Below, one piece after another: positions 12,291 through 23,868 of a stretch of 64,000 nucleotides of DNA. Position 1 is the stretch's first letter; the number at the start of each line of letters is the position of its first letter. This DNA is from Melitaea cinxia (taxonomy: Eukaryota; Arthropoda; Insecta; Lepidoptera; Nymphalidae), in assembly GCF_905220565.1 (NCBI RefSeq), contig NC_059401.1, forward strand, positions 2,629,001-2,693,000, given 5' to 3'. The notes under the pieces were generated by a model. It had not been told where the DNA came from and did no database searches. It saw only the letters and a program-made list of their open reading frames with translations. The position numbers and the translations under genes are program-made.

Positions 12291-12941
12291 AAATGTCTTT
12301 GATCGCAAACGAAGTATAAATCGACGTAAATGCACATCGACATATGAAATACATCCTCTTATAAACAGTTGAAACTATCAAAATTATTAGAATAACTCAA
12401 AAAGTATTCACCAGATCTCGATTAGTTAAGACAACAAGACAAGCACTACTCTGCGATTAAAAAAACAATCATCATAATCGGTACAACCAGTAAATAGTTG
12501 TAAGGTATAACTAGCGTGATCGTTTCTTTTTTGTGTAAGTAGGTTTGTTTATTTATTTACTTATTGTTTATTACATTACATTTATTGTACTTTAATATAT
12601 TTGTTAGAAGTAAGTATAGCGACCATATGTACACAAAAACACAATGCAATAATAAAAAAATACACCTAATACACACACATTTACACTTTCATTTAGAATG
12701 GTTAATTATTAGAAATAAATAAACTTATACACCGCTCGTATTATTTATGTGTATTATTCTGTTCAGTAATCGAAGTTCCCCAATCGAAGTGTTCCAGATT
12801 TTAAGTAGGTACTTAAACCTAACTTATTTCCTATTGTGTCCTAACTCAATACAAAAATGACAAATTTTTTGCGCTATTTCGAAAAACGGAACATTTTTTT
12901 TCGTCCCGGGGCTGTCTTCACAACGGGACATACATCCGAAA
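12291..12941. other. AT-rich stretch, no gene seen
   Basis: Partial similarity to the AACCGACTTC-type repeat family around 12360-12500 (CTCAAAAAGTATTCACC, ATCATAATCGGTACAACCAG). Nothing coding was found. Confidence 0.4.
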
Positions 12942-13000
12942 AACGGGACGGTCGCGGTCATAACGGGACGGTCCCGGTCAAAACAGGACGTCGGGTCACG
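12942..13000 (+). repeat. 20-bp GC-rich minisatellite, about 3 units
   Basis: Units AACGGGACGGTCGCGGTCAT (12942-12961) and AACGGGACGGTCCCGGTCAA (12962-12981) are followed by a degenerate third unit. Related CGGGAC words lie just upstream from 12903. The composition contrasts with the surrounding AT-rich DNA. Confidence 0.7.
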
Positions 13001-13772
13001 TTAAATATAGCACACGTAAAAAAATACAGTCGAATTGAGAACCTCCTTTTTTTGAAAGGTTAATAAAACAAACAGATTAAAAATATTATAATGAATACTT
13101 TAACAAAGACTTAAAAGCAGTGTCGTAATATAAATTCAATTGCCGCAAAAAAAAAACCTCTAGAGATCTTTACTTCTCTGCTTTTATTATTTATAACGTT
13201 AGTGATAACAACATTTTAAAATCATTTAGCAAGCTCCCTGTGGCTTTTTTGTGTTAATTAATGTATACAGTTTTAAGTTTTTTTTTTGTCTAGTATTTTT
13301 TATATTTTTGACAGGTTTTCTGACTTCCTCTTGCGCGTTCGACCAGTAGATTGATAAATTGTCTGTCATTATGTTTTCAAATGACTATTCTAATGACGGG
13401 ACAGACTAGCCTTAGTAGTCTTATTAGTGCTGACGGTCGCGCGTTGAATTCCTGCTGCGTTGATATTCGGTTTTGGATCCACTCAGCCGTGCCTCGAATA
13501 TCTCGGACAATGGTTTCTGACACTGAACAACCTTAGCAGAAATATTTAATGACGGTCGTTACTCTTGGAAAAAAAATTATCTTCTATTATAATTACAGCA
13601 GCTAGCAAATTAAGCTCTGTCCATTCTGAATGGGAGGGGCAGAGTACGTGTACCTATGATTTCAATATTTTTTTAATATGTGGATTTGAATTGGTCCATG
13701 TGATTTTATAGTGAATATAATATATATAATGAAATTACTTTGGAATAGTAAAGAATAATTGTTAAAAAAATG
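13001..13772. other. No gene seen
   Basis: A GC-richer piece at 13320-13560 was read in six frames without a recognisable domain. It may be an old transposon fragment. Confidence 0.4.
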
Positions 13773-13936
13773 TGCTTTATACCACACAACTGAAATAAAA
13801 CTTCTTTAGCTCCATCTAACTTATATCTCCTTCTCAACTTCCGTTCGCCTAACTCGATCACACTTTCGTAACGCTCTCGTCACGAATCCACCAGCTTACT
13901 CTCCAAGACAAGCGTACGTAAAAAAAAATTACTTCA
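13773..13936. mobile_element. Short MITE (TGAAGTAAAACTT family)
   Basis: It runs from a GTGCTTTATACCAC end through an ACTGAAATAAAACTT terminal repeat to a TTACTTCA end. Other copies lie at 23652-23868, 35242-35410, 38048-38265, 54913-55100 and 58120-58290. The inverted terminal sequence TGAAGTAAAACTT / AAGTTTTACTTCA is best seen in the 54913 copy. Confidence 0.65.
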
Positions 13937-14094
13937 ACAATTTTTCTTCATTCAATACTCTTAGCATGGAATTCTTTGTTTTCACGTTCCTTCCTTCCAT
14001 ATGGATTTCACGACCTTCAAAGAGCCCTTTACTCCGTTGGTCCGTTGATCCTTGTCGTCAAAGGTACCTAATATATATTGATAATCATGGTCTT

Positions 14095-14292
14095 GTCTTA
14101 TCAGCCTGTCACTGGAGGGATCCTGTTGCCTGCAAATCCGGGACCCTCCAATCAAAGCGGCTGAAGGCTCCCGCAGGGGTTTCGTTGGTATTGCATCCCC
14201 AAGTGCTGAAGCCGATACACAGTCTAGGACTGCCCATCCGGGCGTCCTGGATATCATCCGTAAATGGGTTCCCCTGCATTACCAAAAAAAAA
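14095..14292 (+). mobile_element. Retroposon 3' end with poly(A), copy 1
   Basis: A GC-rich block begins near CTGGAGGGATCCTGTTGCC and runs to CGTAAATGGG followed by an A run. A close copy lies at 45550-45725, also ending in an A run. The shared body and A tail point to a 5'-truncated non-LTR retroelement. The open frames on both strands are not recognisable proteins. Confidence 0.6.
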
Positions 14293-14523
14293 AGGTTGAT
14301 AATCATGTTAGATAATTGACTTACCTACAGAGGAGCATCATTTTAAAAGCACCGTCTTGAGCTTAAACTCTCCTCCATGGACCTCCTAATATGAATAAAG
14401 AGGCCTATTCTCAGCAGTAGGACTTTTACAGTTATATTCAGGTCATTCATTTTACAGTTTAGTTATCTTTTTTCGTGTAAAGATGAATATTTTTCTGTTT
14501 CAGATCGACTCTAGTGAAGGGTC

Positions 14524-14576
14524 AACATTATTAATCACCTGATTCAGTAGAGTAGAATCAGGTGATTAATAAATGT
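14524..14576. repeat. Near-perfect hairpin, arms about 22 bp
   Basis: AACATTATTAATCACCTGAT is inverted around a 9-base loop and followed by a short GTT-rich run. It could be a solo MITE tip or a terminator-like structure. Confidence 0.6.
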
Positions 14577-14667
14577 TGTTGTTGTTGTCTTTATCGATGT
14601 TAATTATTTATATACATTTTTATATCTTTGTTTGTGATTACTTCGCATTTTCATTATTTACTTCCTT

Positions 14668-14775
14668 ACGCTTCAGCCTGTAACATTCCACAGCTGGGCA
14701 TAGGCCTCTTTCCCCGTGTAGGAGAAGGATCAGCTAATCCACCACGCTGCTTCAATGCTAGTTAGCGGATATTAC
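14668..14775 (-). mobile_element. RTE-tailed SINE, 3' fragment
   Basis: It matches the 3' half of the SINE at 59292-59637, with the CAGCCTGTAACATTCC end and the GGGCATAGGCCTCTTTCCCC segment. Confidence 0.65.
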
Positions 14776-15627
14776 TTCCTTATATATTCTTTATTATCTG
14801 TAGGAAATAACAAATCTAATGATATAAAAAAAATTGTCGATAGTTTCTCTGATTTGCTTTTTCCTATCTTTAAACGAACTGAAGTCAGATGGTGATGTTT
14901 GTTAATATCATATACTTATTCTAAATGAGACTATGTAGGCCAGAGGTTCCCAAACTTATTTTGTCTACTGCCCACTATGAGAATAAATTATTTAATAGTG
15001 CCCCTTTGAGCAATCTTTTAATGAATATTAGTTGATGTTCATCATAGTCAAGAGTCCTTATAGATTAAATGACAAATCGCCCCCCAAGCCTCTACACAAC
15101 GGCACCATTTTTTTTCTAGGTCTCTTACCGCCCCCTTTAAAACTGCAGCGCCCGCAAGGGGCGTTATCGCCCACTTTGGGAAACACTGTTGTAGGCAATT
15201 ATATAGCAGATATAAAAAGAGCTTCAACAAAATTTACTATACATAAAAACAGCATACATGTCTAATTACAGGTTTTCTACTTCTGATTGCATTACTATAA
15301 AAAATGTATGTTTTTTATTAATTATGTTGCTTAAATTATATTTTTATTTACGTAACCAAACACTTTTTAAACTATAACGTTATATTAACTATTAAGATAA
15401 AAGTATAATAATTTTGAATTGATAGAAATAGCCTTAGAATAACTCCAACTTCTAACAGCCTTTATGCATACATAATAATGTAATTTAAGACAAAATAAAC
15501 ACAGAAAAATTCCATCCAATACATAACTAGTTCTTAGTTATTATATATAAAATATTATATGATCCTTATTGATTTAATATATAATTATTTGTTTTATAAT
15601 GTTCACAGTTCAACCAATCAATCGATC

Positions 15628-15842
15628 AGTTCAGCCTATTGCAGTCCACTGCTAGGACATAGGCCTTTCCAAATTCGCGCCAGACATCCCGGATTTCCGC
15701 GATCCTCATCCAGTCTACACCAGCAATCTTCCGTAGATCTTCGGTCCAGCAGGCCGGAGAACGTCCCGCACTGCGTTTGCCATAACGCGGTCTCTACTCC
15801 AGAACACGTCTGCACCAACGACAAGCGATCCTGTGACATATA
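15628..15842 (-). mobile_element. RTE-type LINE 3' end
   Basis: The minus strand ends with GGCCTATGTCCTAGCAGTGG and ATAGGCTGAACTGATCGATT, the typical RTE terminal segment. Upstream, broken frames resemble the C-terminus of RTE ORF2 (Arg/Trp-rich, then an AYV..AVDC-like end). It is frameshifted and 5'-truncated. Confidence 0.65.
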
Positions 15843-16374
15843 GCGTTCATAGTTCGTTAGTTCCAAATATAAAAAAAACAACTATATAGCTTTCTACCTT
15901 CTGCTCTTGTCACTACTGTACTTCTTGCCGTCAAACAATTAAAAAAAAAACCAAGCCAAAGGAATAGATTGTACATCAAGCTTATTTCCATTTTTTTTTC
16001 AATTAAAAGATTTTTTTTTATTGTAGTGTTATTAAAATCGAACGTATTTCGTAATATTAAACTATTTGAGTACATTTAATTTCATTACAGCGCCGACTGT
16101 CGTCATCAAATGTCAAGGTAAATGCTCATTATACATAAGCTAATTTTTTTTAAGAAACACGGATTCTCAACACATCGTAACGTTTATGTATTTGTATGTT
16201 ATTATGTATTTATCATAAATTTCAAATACGGATTGAAACTAGACAATATGTTGATTTTTGTTGTCCACGGTCATTGGTGACGGCAGATTTCAGCTTAATT
16301 AAATGCTTCAGGTTGTCCCTAAAATGTTATACTGGCTGAAAGATTAGACTGATAGATTACTGCCTGGAGGATTA
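15843..16374. other. AT-rich stretch, no gene seen
   Basis: Only A/T homopolymer runs and no supportable feature. Confidence 0.45.
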
Positions 16375-16485
16375 GTTAAGAGTTGGTTGTCCTCTCGTGA
16401 CCATGGTTGCTGTAAAGTGTCTGAAACGTCGGGAATTTATAAAACTTATTAAACTGCGATATATCTACTCCGAAAAAGTTGTTTC
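16375..16485 (+). mobile_element. CCGACGTTTCGG-type repeat, copy
   Basis: It contains CGTGACCATGGTTGCTGTAA, GAAACGTCGGG and a CCGAAAAAGTTGTTTCA end. The same unit lies at 26987-27090 (inverse) and 37926-38045. The class is uncertain; it could be the end of a Penelope-like or other retroelement. Confidence 0.5.
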
Positions 16486-17423
16486 ATTATAGTCAATGAA
16501 ATTAGCGTAAATATAAAAAAACAATATCTAAAGAAGCAGGTCAATATAAGTATTTAATGATCCTACATTAAACCTTATTGTTAACTATTGTCTATAAAAC
16601 GTTACAATTAGCGTAGCATCACAACAAGCAGGATGTCCTGCTGATGTGTCGGTAAAAGAAAACTTGGTAACTGTACTGTAACTCGTAACAATAGATATAA
16701 TCGCCATATTTAGTACAAACCTTTGGACTTGTATATTTCAAATGCCACCCTTTCTTCTTTATCTGCCCTCTTTTTCTTCCTTTTTTTTTCTTGTGATATC
16801 AGAAAAGTTTCAAAGGAACTCTTTTGATTTACGGTAAAAATATTATGGCAGATAATACGAAATATAAAATATAATCTGTAGCTATAATTATCGCATTTAT
16901 AAAAAATTGACAGAAAACACGCAGAAATATAAGTTATTTTTAATCTATACGAAAATACGTATTTATATTGTCGTATATTATTTCTATTTATATCGACTGA
17001 TTAAATTTGAAGTATTTTTGTAGTGACCTTTAATAAAGGAAAATATTCTTACGTTAGTTTTAAAAATACGATATCTGATTGAGTTTGCGTCGTGCCTAGA
17101 TTTTTAAGACCTTGAGCTATATTCAGACTATAGCCGAAACATAAAAGACGTTATATAGCTAATAAAACTGTCCAAGGCCATCAGTTCAATGAACTCAATG
17201 TTAATATCAAGATGGATATATCTTATGTACGTAACTACATTTATGTATGTAGGTAGGTATATACTTAATTATTATTAAAGTATTGAAATTAGTCTATACC
17301 CGTGAATTCTTCTACTTTCATTGTTTGTTAGGCATAAAACTACACTACACTACATTTGGATTACGTTTCATTCTTATGTTCTTCATTGTAAATAAATGCT
17401 TCACAGTCAACGACTAGGATTAA
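16486..17423. other. AT-rich stretch, no gene seen
   Basis: No exon, repeat end or regulatory cluster was recognised. Confidence 0.45.
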
Positions 17424-17550
17424 CTCATGTTTTGGGGGTCTTGAAACACACAAAATACACAAGTACAAACGCCAAGACCACGACAAAGATATGTATATAC
17501 AAATCTTTGCCTTGCGCATAGATCAAGCCCGTGACCGTCAGCGCAACAGC
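17424..17550 (-). mobile_element. tRNA-derived SINE fragment
   Basis: It shares the CACAAACGCCAAGACCACGA segment and a GTCAGCGCAACAGCC head-like end with 26118-26265 and resembles the internal part of the SINE at 59292-59637. Confidence 0.5.
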
Positions 17551-17689
17551 CATTAAATTATGTGAGATAAAATAACTTTTAGAATTTTGAGTGCGTTTTT
17601 TATATGCGGCTTATTTACATATGTACATATAGCAAGTTGATTACTATGTGTAGCGGCAAATTTCGCCGCAATTATTTAGGATTTACCCT

Positions 17690-17790
17690 GTTCCCACTGC
17701 TGGGCAGTGGGCTCTTTCTCCGTGTAGAAGTAGGCTCGAGGCTTAATCCACCACGCTGCTCCACTGCATATTGACGTATATATTCTCTAC
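17690..17790 (-). mobile_element. RTE-tailed SINE, 3' fragment
   Basis: It contains CCCACTGCTGGGCAGTGGGC and TCCACCACGCTGCTCCACTG, matching the SINE at 59292-59637. Confidence 0.6.
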
Positions 17791-17837
17791 TATTCGAGTA
17801 GAAAAAAGGTCAGGCTCAACCAGATCATGTATCTGGA

Positions 17838-18165
17838 TTGTGTGGCTACGGTACTAAAGAATATAGCCACCCCCTCTCTTCCCGTGGGTGTCGTAAGAGG
17901 CGACTAAGGGATAACACAGTTCCACTACCACCTTGGAACTTAAAAAGCCGAACGGTGGCGGGATAACCATCCAACTGGTGGCTTTGAAATACACAGGCCG
18001 AAGACGGGCAGCAGCGTCTTCGATGCGACAAAGCCAGTACTACTACGGTCACCAACCCGCCTGCCCAGCGTGGTGACTATGGGCAACACACATGAGCTCA
18101 CGCTATTTTTGGCATAAACTTGTGGAGGCCTATGTCCAGCAGTGGACTGTATAGGCTGTAATGTA
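17838..18165 (+). mobile_element. RTE LINE 3' region, copy 1
   Basis: It contains GTCGTAAGAGGCGACTAAGG, the GGCCGAAGACGGGCAGCAGC segment and the end GTCCAGCAGTGGACTGTATA followed by ATGTAATGATAA. Copies lie at 22276-22545, 33285-33500 and, inverted, at 63800-63985. Confidence 0.7.
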
Positions 18166-18809
18166 ATGATAACAAAAAATGAAAATCATCAAGGATCGAA
18201 ATAGTTTATACAAGTGTAATGCGCAATTTGTTTTACCACTTACATATATTACACGGGCAACAAATAACTGTCAATTAATCACGCAAATAAATAAAATTAA
18301 AAGTGTAAAAATCTTCAGTTATACTTTCATTTCTATTTCATAGCTTTTATAATGTATATACTAACTGTTTCTGCGACTTAGTCCACGATTATACATTTTG
18401 TCTTTCATCCCCTAACCCACGGGAACTGTGATGAGTTTCGGGATAAAAAGTATCAATTTTTCTAGCTAATAACTTAAATCATGTCAGGTATCATTTAGAT
18501 CTTTAAAGTTCCAGTAGTGTCAGTGTGGTGAACGAGCAAAATACACAAAGAAATCCGTCGTAGAGAACCATCTTAAAAGCTCACACGATTTTGGCTGTTC
18601 TTCCCATAGTGACACTACCTAAGTGACATTTGTTATTTTAACATAGCCTATTTTATTTAATGATAACATCCCCCTAAGATATTTTAAAATCAGTCTAATA
18701 GTTTTTAGATTATCCATTCTTCTTTATAATGTTGGTAGAAATAATAATGTATATAATTATATATAATAGGTAAAAATAAAGGTTATATATAAATATATAT
18801 ATATATATA
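18166..18809. other. No gene seen
   Basis: AT-rich; it ends in a short TA run directly against the Helitron terminus. Confidence 0.4.
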
Positions 18810-19450
18810 CTAGCTGTGCCCGCGGCTTCGCCCGCGTTGAAATCAGTGTTTCACAAAGTTTTCCCGGCAAACTTCCAGTGAAACTCTCATTAAAATCGTC
18901 TTAGCCGTTCCGTAAACCTTCCTCTTGAACCGCATGAAAATCCGTTCAGTAGATTTTGAGGAAATCGATCACATACACTTTTGGGGGCATTGTTTTATAA
19001 TACACCAACTGTTGCCCGCGATTACATCCGCTTGGTTATGAAGATATGCATTACTACTAAGATGTTTAACGCAAACTATTTTTTTATTTCAGTCACTTGA
19101 AATGCTTATTACACTGAGTAACTTTTTAAAAGGCACAATTTAATATAATTTAATAGTTGTTTTTATAAAACCTCTCTATACACCACATTCTTAGTTTTAT
19201 TTTCAGGCTGCAGTATAAATAACCTATCGACGAACTTATAGCTGCTATATATGTTTCATACAAACTATCAACCCCAATTAAACCCCCTTAGCGGTGGAAT
19301 ATCGCAAAATCCATTCTTAGCGGACGTCTACTAACTATTATCTACCTCTCTGCCAAACATCTTTATCCATCCTGGATGGATGGACCCTCCAGCAGTTTTT
19401 GAGTTCTCGTGATGAGTGAGTCAGTTACCTTTCTCTTTTATATATATAGA
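18810..19450 (-). mobile_element. Non-autonomous Helitron abutting the tandem array
   Basis: The 3' end is A|CTAG at 18810-18813, with the GCCCGCGGCTTCGCCCGCG hairpin segment. The 5' end is TATAGA|T at 19449-19451, read on the minus strand as TCTATATATATAAAAGAGAA. That terminus and the DNA beside it (GATGAGTGAGTCAGTTACC) resemble the second terminus at 20837, so a longer composite element 18810-20837 with two 5'-like ends is equally possible. Confidence 0.7.
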
Positions 19451-19458
19451 TTACGATG

Positions 19459-20837
19459 CATTATTTGGACACCTCCTCACCATCTATGGAGCATACATTT
19501 TAAATTTCAAGTCTTTTACTTAAAAAACATAGGACTTTCATACAAACTTGCAACCCCCGTTTTATCCCCTTAGGGGTCATGTTTCGTAAAATCTGTTCTT
19601 AGCGAATGTCTACGCTTTATAAGGAATCTACCTGCTAAATTTCAAGTTTGTAGGTGTTATAGTTTCGGAGGTTTTGTGATGAGTGAGTCAACCTACCATA
19701 CCCCGTTTTAACCCCAAAAGGGAGTTGATTTCTAAAGATACATTATTTGAATACCATCTCATCATCTATGAGGTATAAATTTTAAATTTCAAGTCTCTTA
19801 CTTCAAAAACATGGGACTTTCACACAAACTTGCAACCCCCGTTTTACCCCCTTAGGGGTCGAATTTCGTAAAATCGGTTCTTAGCAGATATCTACGCCCT
19901 ATAAGGAGTCTACCTGCTAAATTTCAAGTTTGTGGGTGTTATTGTTTCGGAGATTTTGTGATGAATGAGTCAACCTACCATCCCCCGTTTTAACCCCAAA
20001 AGGGAGTGTATTTCTAAAAATACATTATTTGGACACCTTTTCACCATCTATAGAGTATACATTTTAAATTTCAAGTCTCTTACTTCAAAAACATAGGACT
20101 TTCACACAAACTTGCAACCCCCGTTTTACACCCTTAGGGGTCGAATTTCGTAAAATCTGTTCTTAGCGGATGTCTGCGCCTTATAAGGAGTCTACCTGCT
20201 AAATTTCAAGTTTATGGGTGTTATAGTTTCGGAGATTTTGTGATGAATGAGTCAACCTACCATCCCCCGTTTTAACCCCAAAAGGGAGTTTATTTCTAAA
20301 AATACATTATTTGGACACCTTTTCACCATCTATAGAGTATACATTTTAAATTTCAAGTCTCTTACTTCAAAAACATAGGACTTTCACACAAACTTGCAAC
20401 CCCCGTTTTACACCCTTAGGGGTCGAATTTCGTAAAATCAGTTCTTAGCGGATGTCTACGCCTTATAAGGAGTCTACCTGCTAAATTTCAAGTTTATGGG
20501 TGTTATAGTTTCGGAGATTTTGTGATGAATGAGTCAACCTACCATCCCCCGTTTTAACCCCAAAAGGGAGTGTATTTCTAAAAATACATTATTTGGACAC
20601 CTTTTTACCATCTATAGAGTATACATTTTAAATTTCAAGTCTCTTACTTTAAAAACATAGGACTTTCATACAAACTTCCAACCCCCGTTTTACCTCCTTA
20701 GGGGTCGAGTTTCGTAAAATCCGTTCTTAGCGGATGTCTACGTCTTATAAGGAGCTTACCTGTTAAATTTGAAGTTTGTAGGTGTTATAGTTTCGGAGAT
20801 TTCGTGATGAGTGAGTGACCTTTCGCATTTATATAGA
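19459..20837 (-). repeat. 282-bp tandem repeat array (about 4.9 units) with Helitron 5' terminus
   Basis: The word CATTATTTGGACACC (variants) starts at 19459, 19741, 20023, 20305 and 20587, always exactly 282 bp apart. The word ACATAGGACTTTCA starts at 19527, 19809, 20091, 20373 and 20655. Units differ by substitutions, without net insertion or deletion. The array ends at TATATAGA|T (20836-20838), a Helitron 5' terminus on the minus strand. Each unit contains sequence like that next to the Helitron 5' end (GTTTCGGAGATTTTGTGATG), so the array is an internal expansion of Helitron sequence. Confidence 0.85.
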
Positions 20838-20841
20838 TTAT

Positions 20842-20889
<48 letters not shown>

Positions 20890-20893
20890 ATGT
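20838..20893. repeat. (TA)n microsatellite
   Basis: Slightly interrupted TA run directly next to the Helitron 5' end. Confidence 0.85.
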
Positions 20894-21491
20894 TTGGATA
20901 TTATAGCTTTATTTAAGACTCATTTAAAATTAAACTTACATAAGGATCTAATTGAAATATCAAAAAACATTTAGAAACATAACAGGCACAAAAATAACTA
21001 TTCTAAGTAAATCAGATCTTTAGCTTTAGGAACATAAAATATCAACTTCTTTGTATTTATTATTAAAAATTAATAGAACTATCTATAAAATAACATAAAA
21101 AAATCAAAAATTAAATAATAAATTAAACAAAATTTCAAAGCCTAAACATTCACAATTTTTCGCGGCAGTGACAGCACATTTTTTTAGAACATTCTAAACA
21201 AATTGGTACCTTACACATGAAACATAAGACACACAATATATTCAGTGATAGTATATAGATATGTAGATATAGTACAGTATATATTAAGTGAATAAAGGCG
21301 TCGATAGTATTTAAAGGGATCTAGCTCTTGGTAAGATATTACAAGGTTTCGCCGCGTAGCGAAGCGTAGACCGGTAAAGTGATCTGAAGCCGTAGCAAGT
21401 ATTAACCTACCTGTAATACCTGCTATAATCTCCTATGTACAATTACTATTGTTTAAAAAATACTGTTATGATTTGTTATTTTATATTATTA

Positions 21492-21795
21492 CTAGCTGAA
21501 CCCGCAAACGTTATTTTGCCATATATTTTATTAACCTTCTCAATCCCCCCCCCCCCCCTTATAACTTAGAGGAATGAAAAATAGATATTGAGACCTACCC
21601 GATATGCACACAAAATTTCATAATATTTTATTAACCCTCTTAACCCCCCCCCCCCCTTATAACTTAGGGGTATGAAAAATAATGTTCGATTCTCAGACCT
21701 ACCCGATATGCACACGAAATTTCATGAGAATCGGTCAAGCCGTTTCGGAGGAGTTTAACTACAAACACCGCGACACGAGAATTTTATATATTAGA
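21492..21795 (-). mobile_element. Helitron with internal duplication and two poly-C runs
   Basis: It starts A|CTAG at 21491-21495 on the plus strand and ends in the CGACACGAGAATTTTATATA segment of another Helitron subfamily. About 110 bp are duplicated inside, each copy carrying a 13-14 base C run (near 21545 and 21645) and then CTTATAACTTAG. The exact 5' base is uncertain. Confidence 0.6.
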
Positions 21796-22275
21796 AGAAA
21801 CGAAAATTATAAATAAACCAAAAAACAAACAATATTAGTATAGGTATAGATATTTCCAATGGATTTCGAAGCTGAAGTGACAATGGAAAACACACATAAT
21901 TCGTTAAACTGATGTTGGATAGATCAGGAAGGTTCTTGAGTGGAGATCACGCAAGCAGGATCAGATTGTCTTTGGATAAAAGCTACTACGCACCAATTGA
22001 TCTAGAGGTTGGTGAGGGAGGCCTACGTTCAGCAATGACCATCCAACGGTTGATAAAATGATGAGAAGATAATAAAATTAAAAAGTGTTATTGCAGCATC
22101 TATTATAGAGTTATTAGTATTTATTTGTGTGTCAGTAATTGTTTTGTCTCTTACTGTTGTAGTTTTAGTATTTAGAATATATTTTCTGTTGTTATTGAAA
22201 TGTTTAATGGACTACGCTTCAAAAAATGTTACACATGCTTTGAAGTTAAATTTATGTGTATAATAGTTCTGTTGT

Positions 22276-22545
22276 GTGGTTACGGCAGTAAAGTATACAT
22301 ATAGCCACCGCCTCCCTTCTCGTGGGCGTCGTAAGAGGCGACTAAGGGATAACACAGTTCCACTACCACCTTGGAACTTAAAAAGCCGACCGATGGCGAG
22401 ATATTTATCCAACTGCTGGCTTTCATACACAGGTCGAAGACAGGGAGCAACGTCTTCGGTGCGAAAACCAACCCACACATGTGTTCACGCCATTTCTGGC
22501 GCAAACTTGTGGGGGCCTAAGTCCAGCAGTGGACTGTGATAGGCT
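22276..22545 (+). mobile_element. RTE LINE 3' region, copy 2
   Basis: Same architecture as 17838-18165, ending GTCCAGCAGTGGACTGTGAT followed by a GT-rich tail. Confidence 0.7.
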
Positions 22546-23651
22546 AAATTTTGTGTGTGTGTCTGTTTGTGTATAATAGTTACAGATGTTTATATAAAAT
22601 ACCCCATAATAATAATAATAATATAATAATTTATTTAATTATGGAAAATTTTTGGATGGAGTTTTTATAAATAGTACCAAGAGTTGTTTGTATTATTTTT
22701 TATACTGAGCAGTGTAAAATGACCTTAAGTTCCATGTGATTTCAATTGCGTGGACGTCCACGCAAATGATAATGTAATATATTAAGGCCTAACTAGTAAC
22801 TATCATTTTTTCTTGAGGACTTCTAAAAATATTGTAGCATTAGTGCAACGTGTAAATTATTGATTTGAAAAATTTGTTTTAAAAACAATTGTTTTATTTA
22901 CGAAATAAATTATTGAATCTAAATACTTTTTTTACAACCCATACCTAATTAATTGAACTCACTTTTAAAGTTCTAGCAAAAAATATCGAATATCGATTAC
23001 AAGCACCTATAAGTACTAGTATCACTAGTTAAATTTACATTGCACTAAATAATTATATCAATTTTACAAAAACATATATTCGTTCTACTTTCAAAAACCG
23101 GGGAATCACATAATATTTATAGATGAGTTACAAAACACGATAAGTAGTTTACCCTATAACATATCTCTGATAAATGTTGCGAACACGGTTAAACAAAATT
23201 TCAAGGTCTCCCGCAAATTTACAAAATATTTATACTGGCAACATTAGAACGAAAAACGTCACTGAAGCAAAGTACATCGACCCCATCCTCTATATTTAAT
23301 CTCTTAGCGTCACTGTTGTATTAGAACCCGTTGCCCGCAGACAAAAAACAAATTAATCGCCAATACGTTTTAAATTGAAAAGTTTGATAAGCTGAGAGAA
23401 AAACTAGTCTATTGTGCCCGATATACGTGACGTTTGCTTTGAAGTGAAACCTTTTAACGGATTTACCTCTTTAGTTGATATTTTGGGAACTATAATTTTC
23501 TTCAGAACAAATTTTAGGTGATTGTCCGAAATACATGAATAACTAAACAAAAAAGAAAATTATATACTGTAAAGTTTAGAGACAAGGAGTCTCTAACAGT
23601 ATAAATTAAATTATATAATACTTCATCTACGATATTTGTAAAAACAACCAG
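22546..23651. other. AT-rich stretch, no gene seen
   Basis: It contains (AAT)n near 22610 and a perfect 20-bp palindrome TTGCGTGGACGTCCACGCAA at 22746-22765; nothing coding was found. Confidence 0.45.
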
Positions 23652-23868
23652 TGTGCTTTATACCACTCGACTGAAGTGCAACTTCTGCACAATAGACCTG
23701 CACTGTATCTTAGATATACAACATATAACTGGAAGAAAATTTATGCTCGCACCTCTCACTCTATCTTCGTTCACCTCGCTTGATCACACTTTTCATAACA
23801 CTCTCGTCAGGTATTCCCCAGCTTACTCTCCAAGTTAAGCGTGTGTAAGGAAATAACACTTCAAAAAA
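23652..23868. mobile_element. Short MITE (TGAAGTAAAACTT family)
   Basis: It runs from GTGCTTTATACCACTCGACT to AACACTTCAAAAAAG and contains the same TTCGTTCACCTCGCTTGATC core as the other copies. The adjacent segment at 23940-24010 also matches DNA beside the 35242 copy. Confidence 0.6.

Noticed and set aside
13966..14319. Overlapping open frames of 91-117 codons on both strands
   Set aside because: They fall in a retroposon block repeated at 45515-45725 and are open on both strands because of GC composition.
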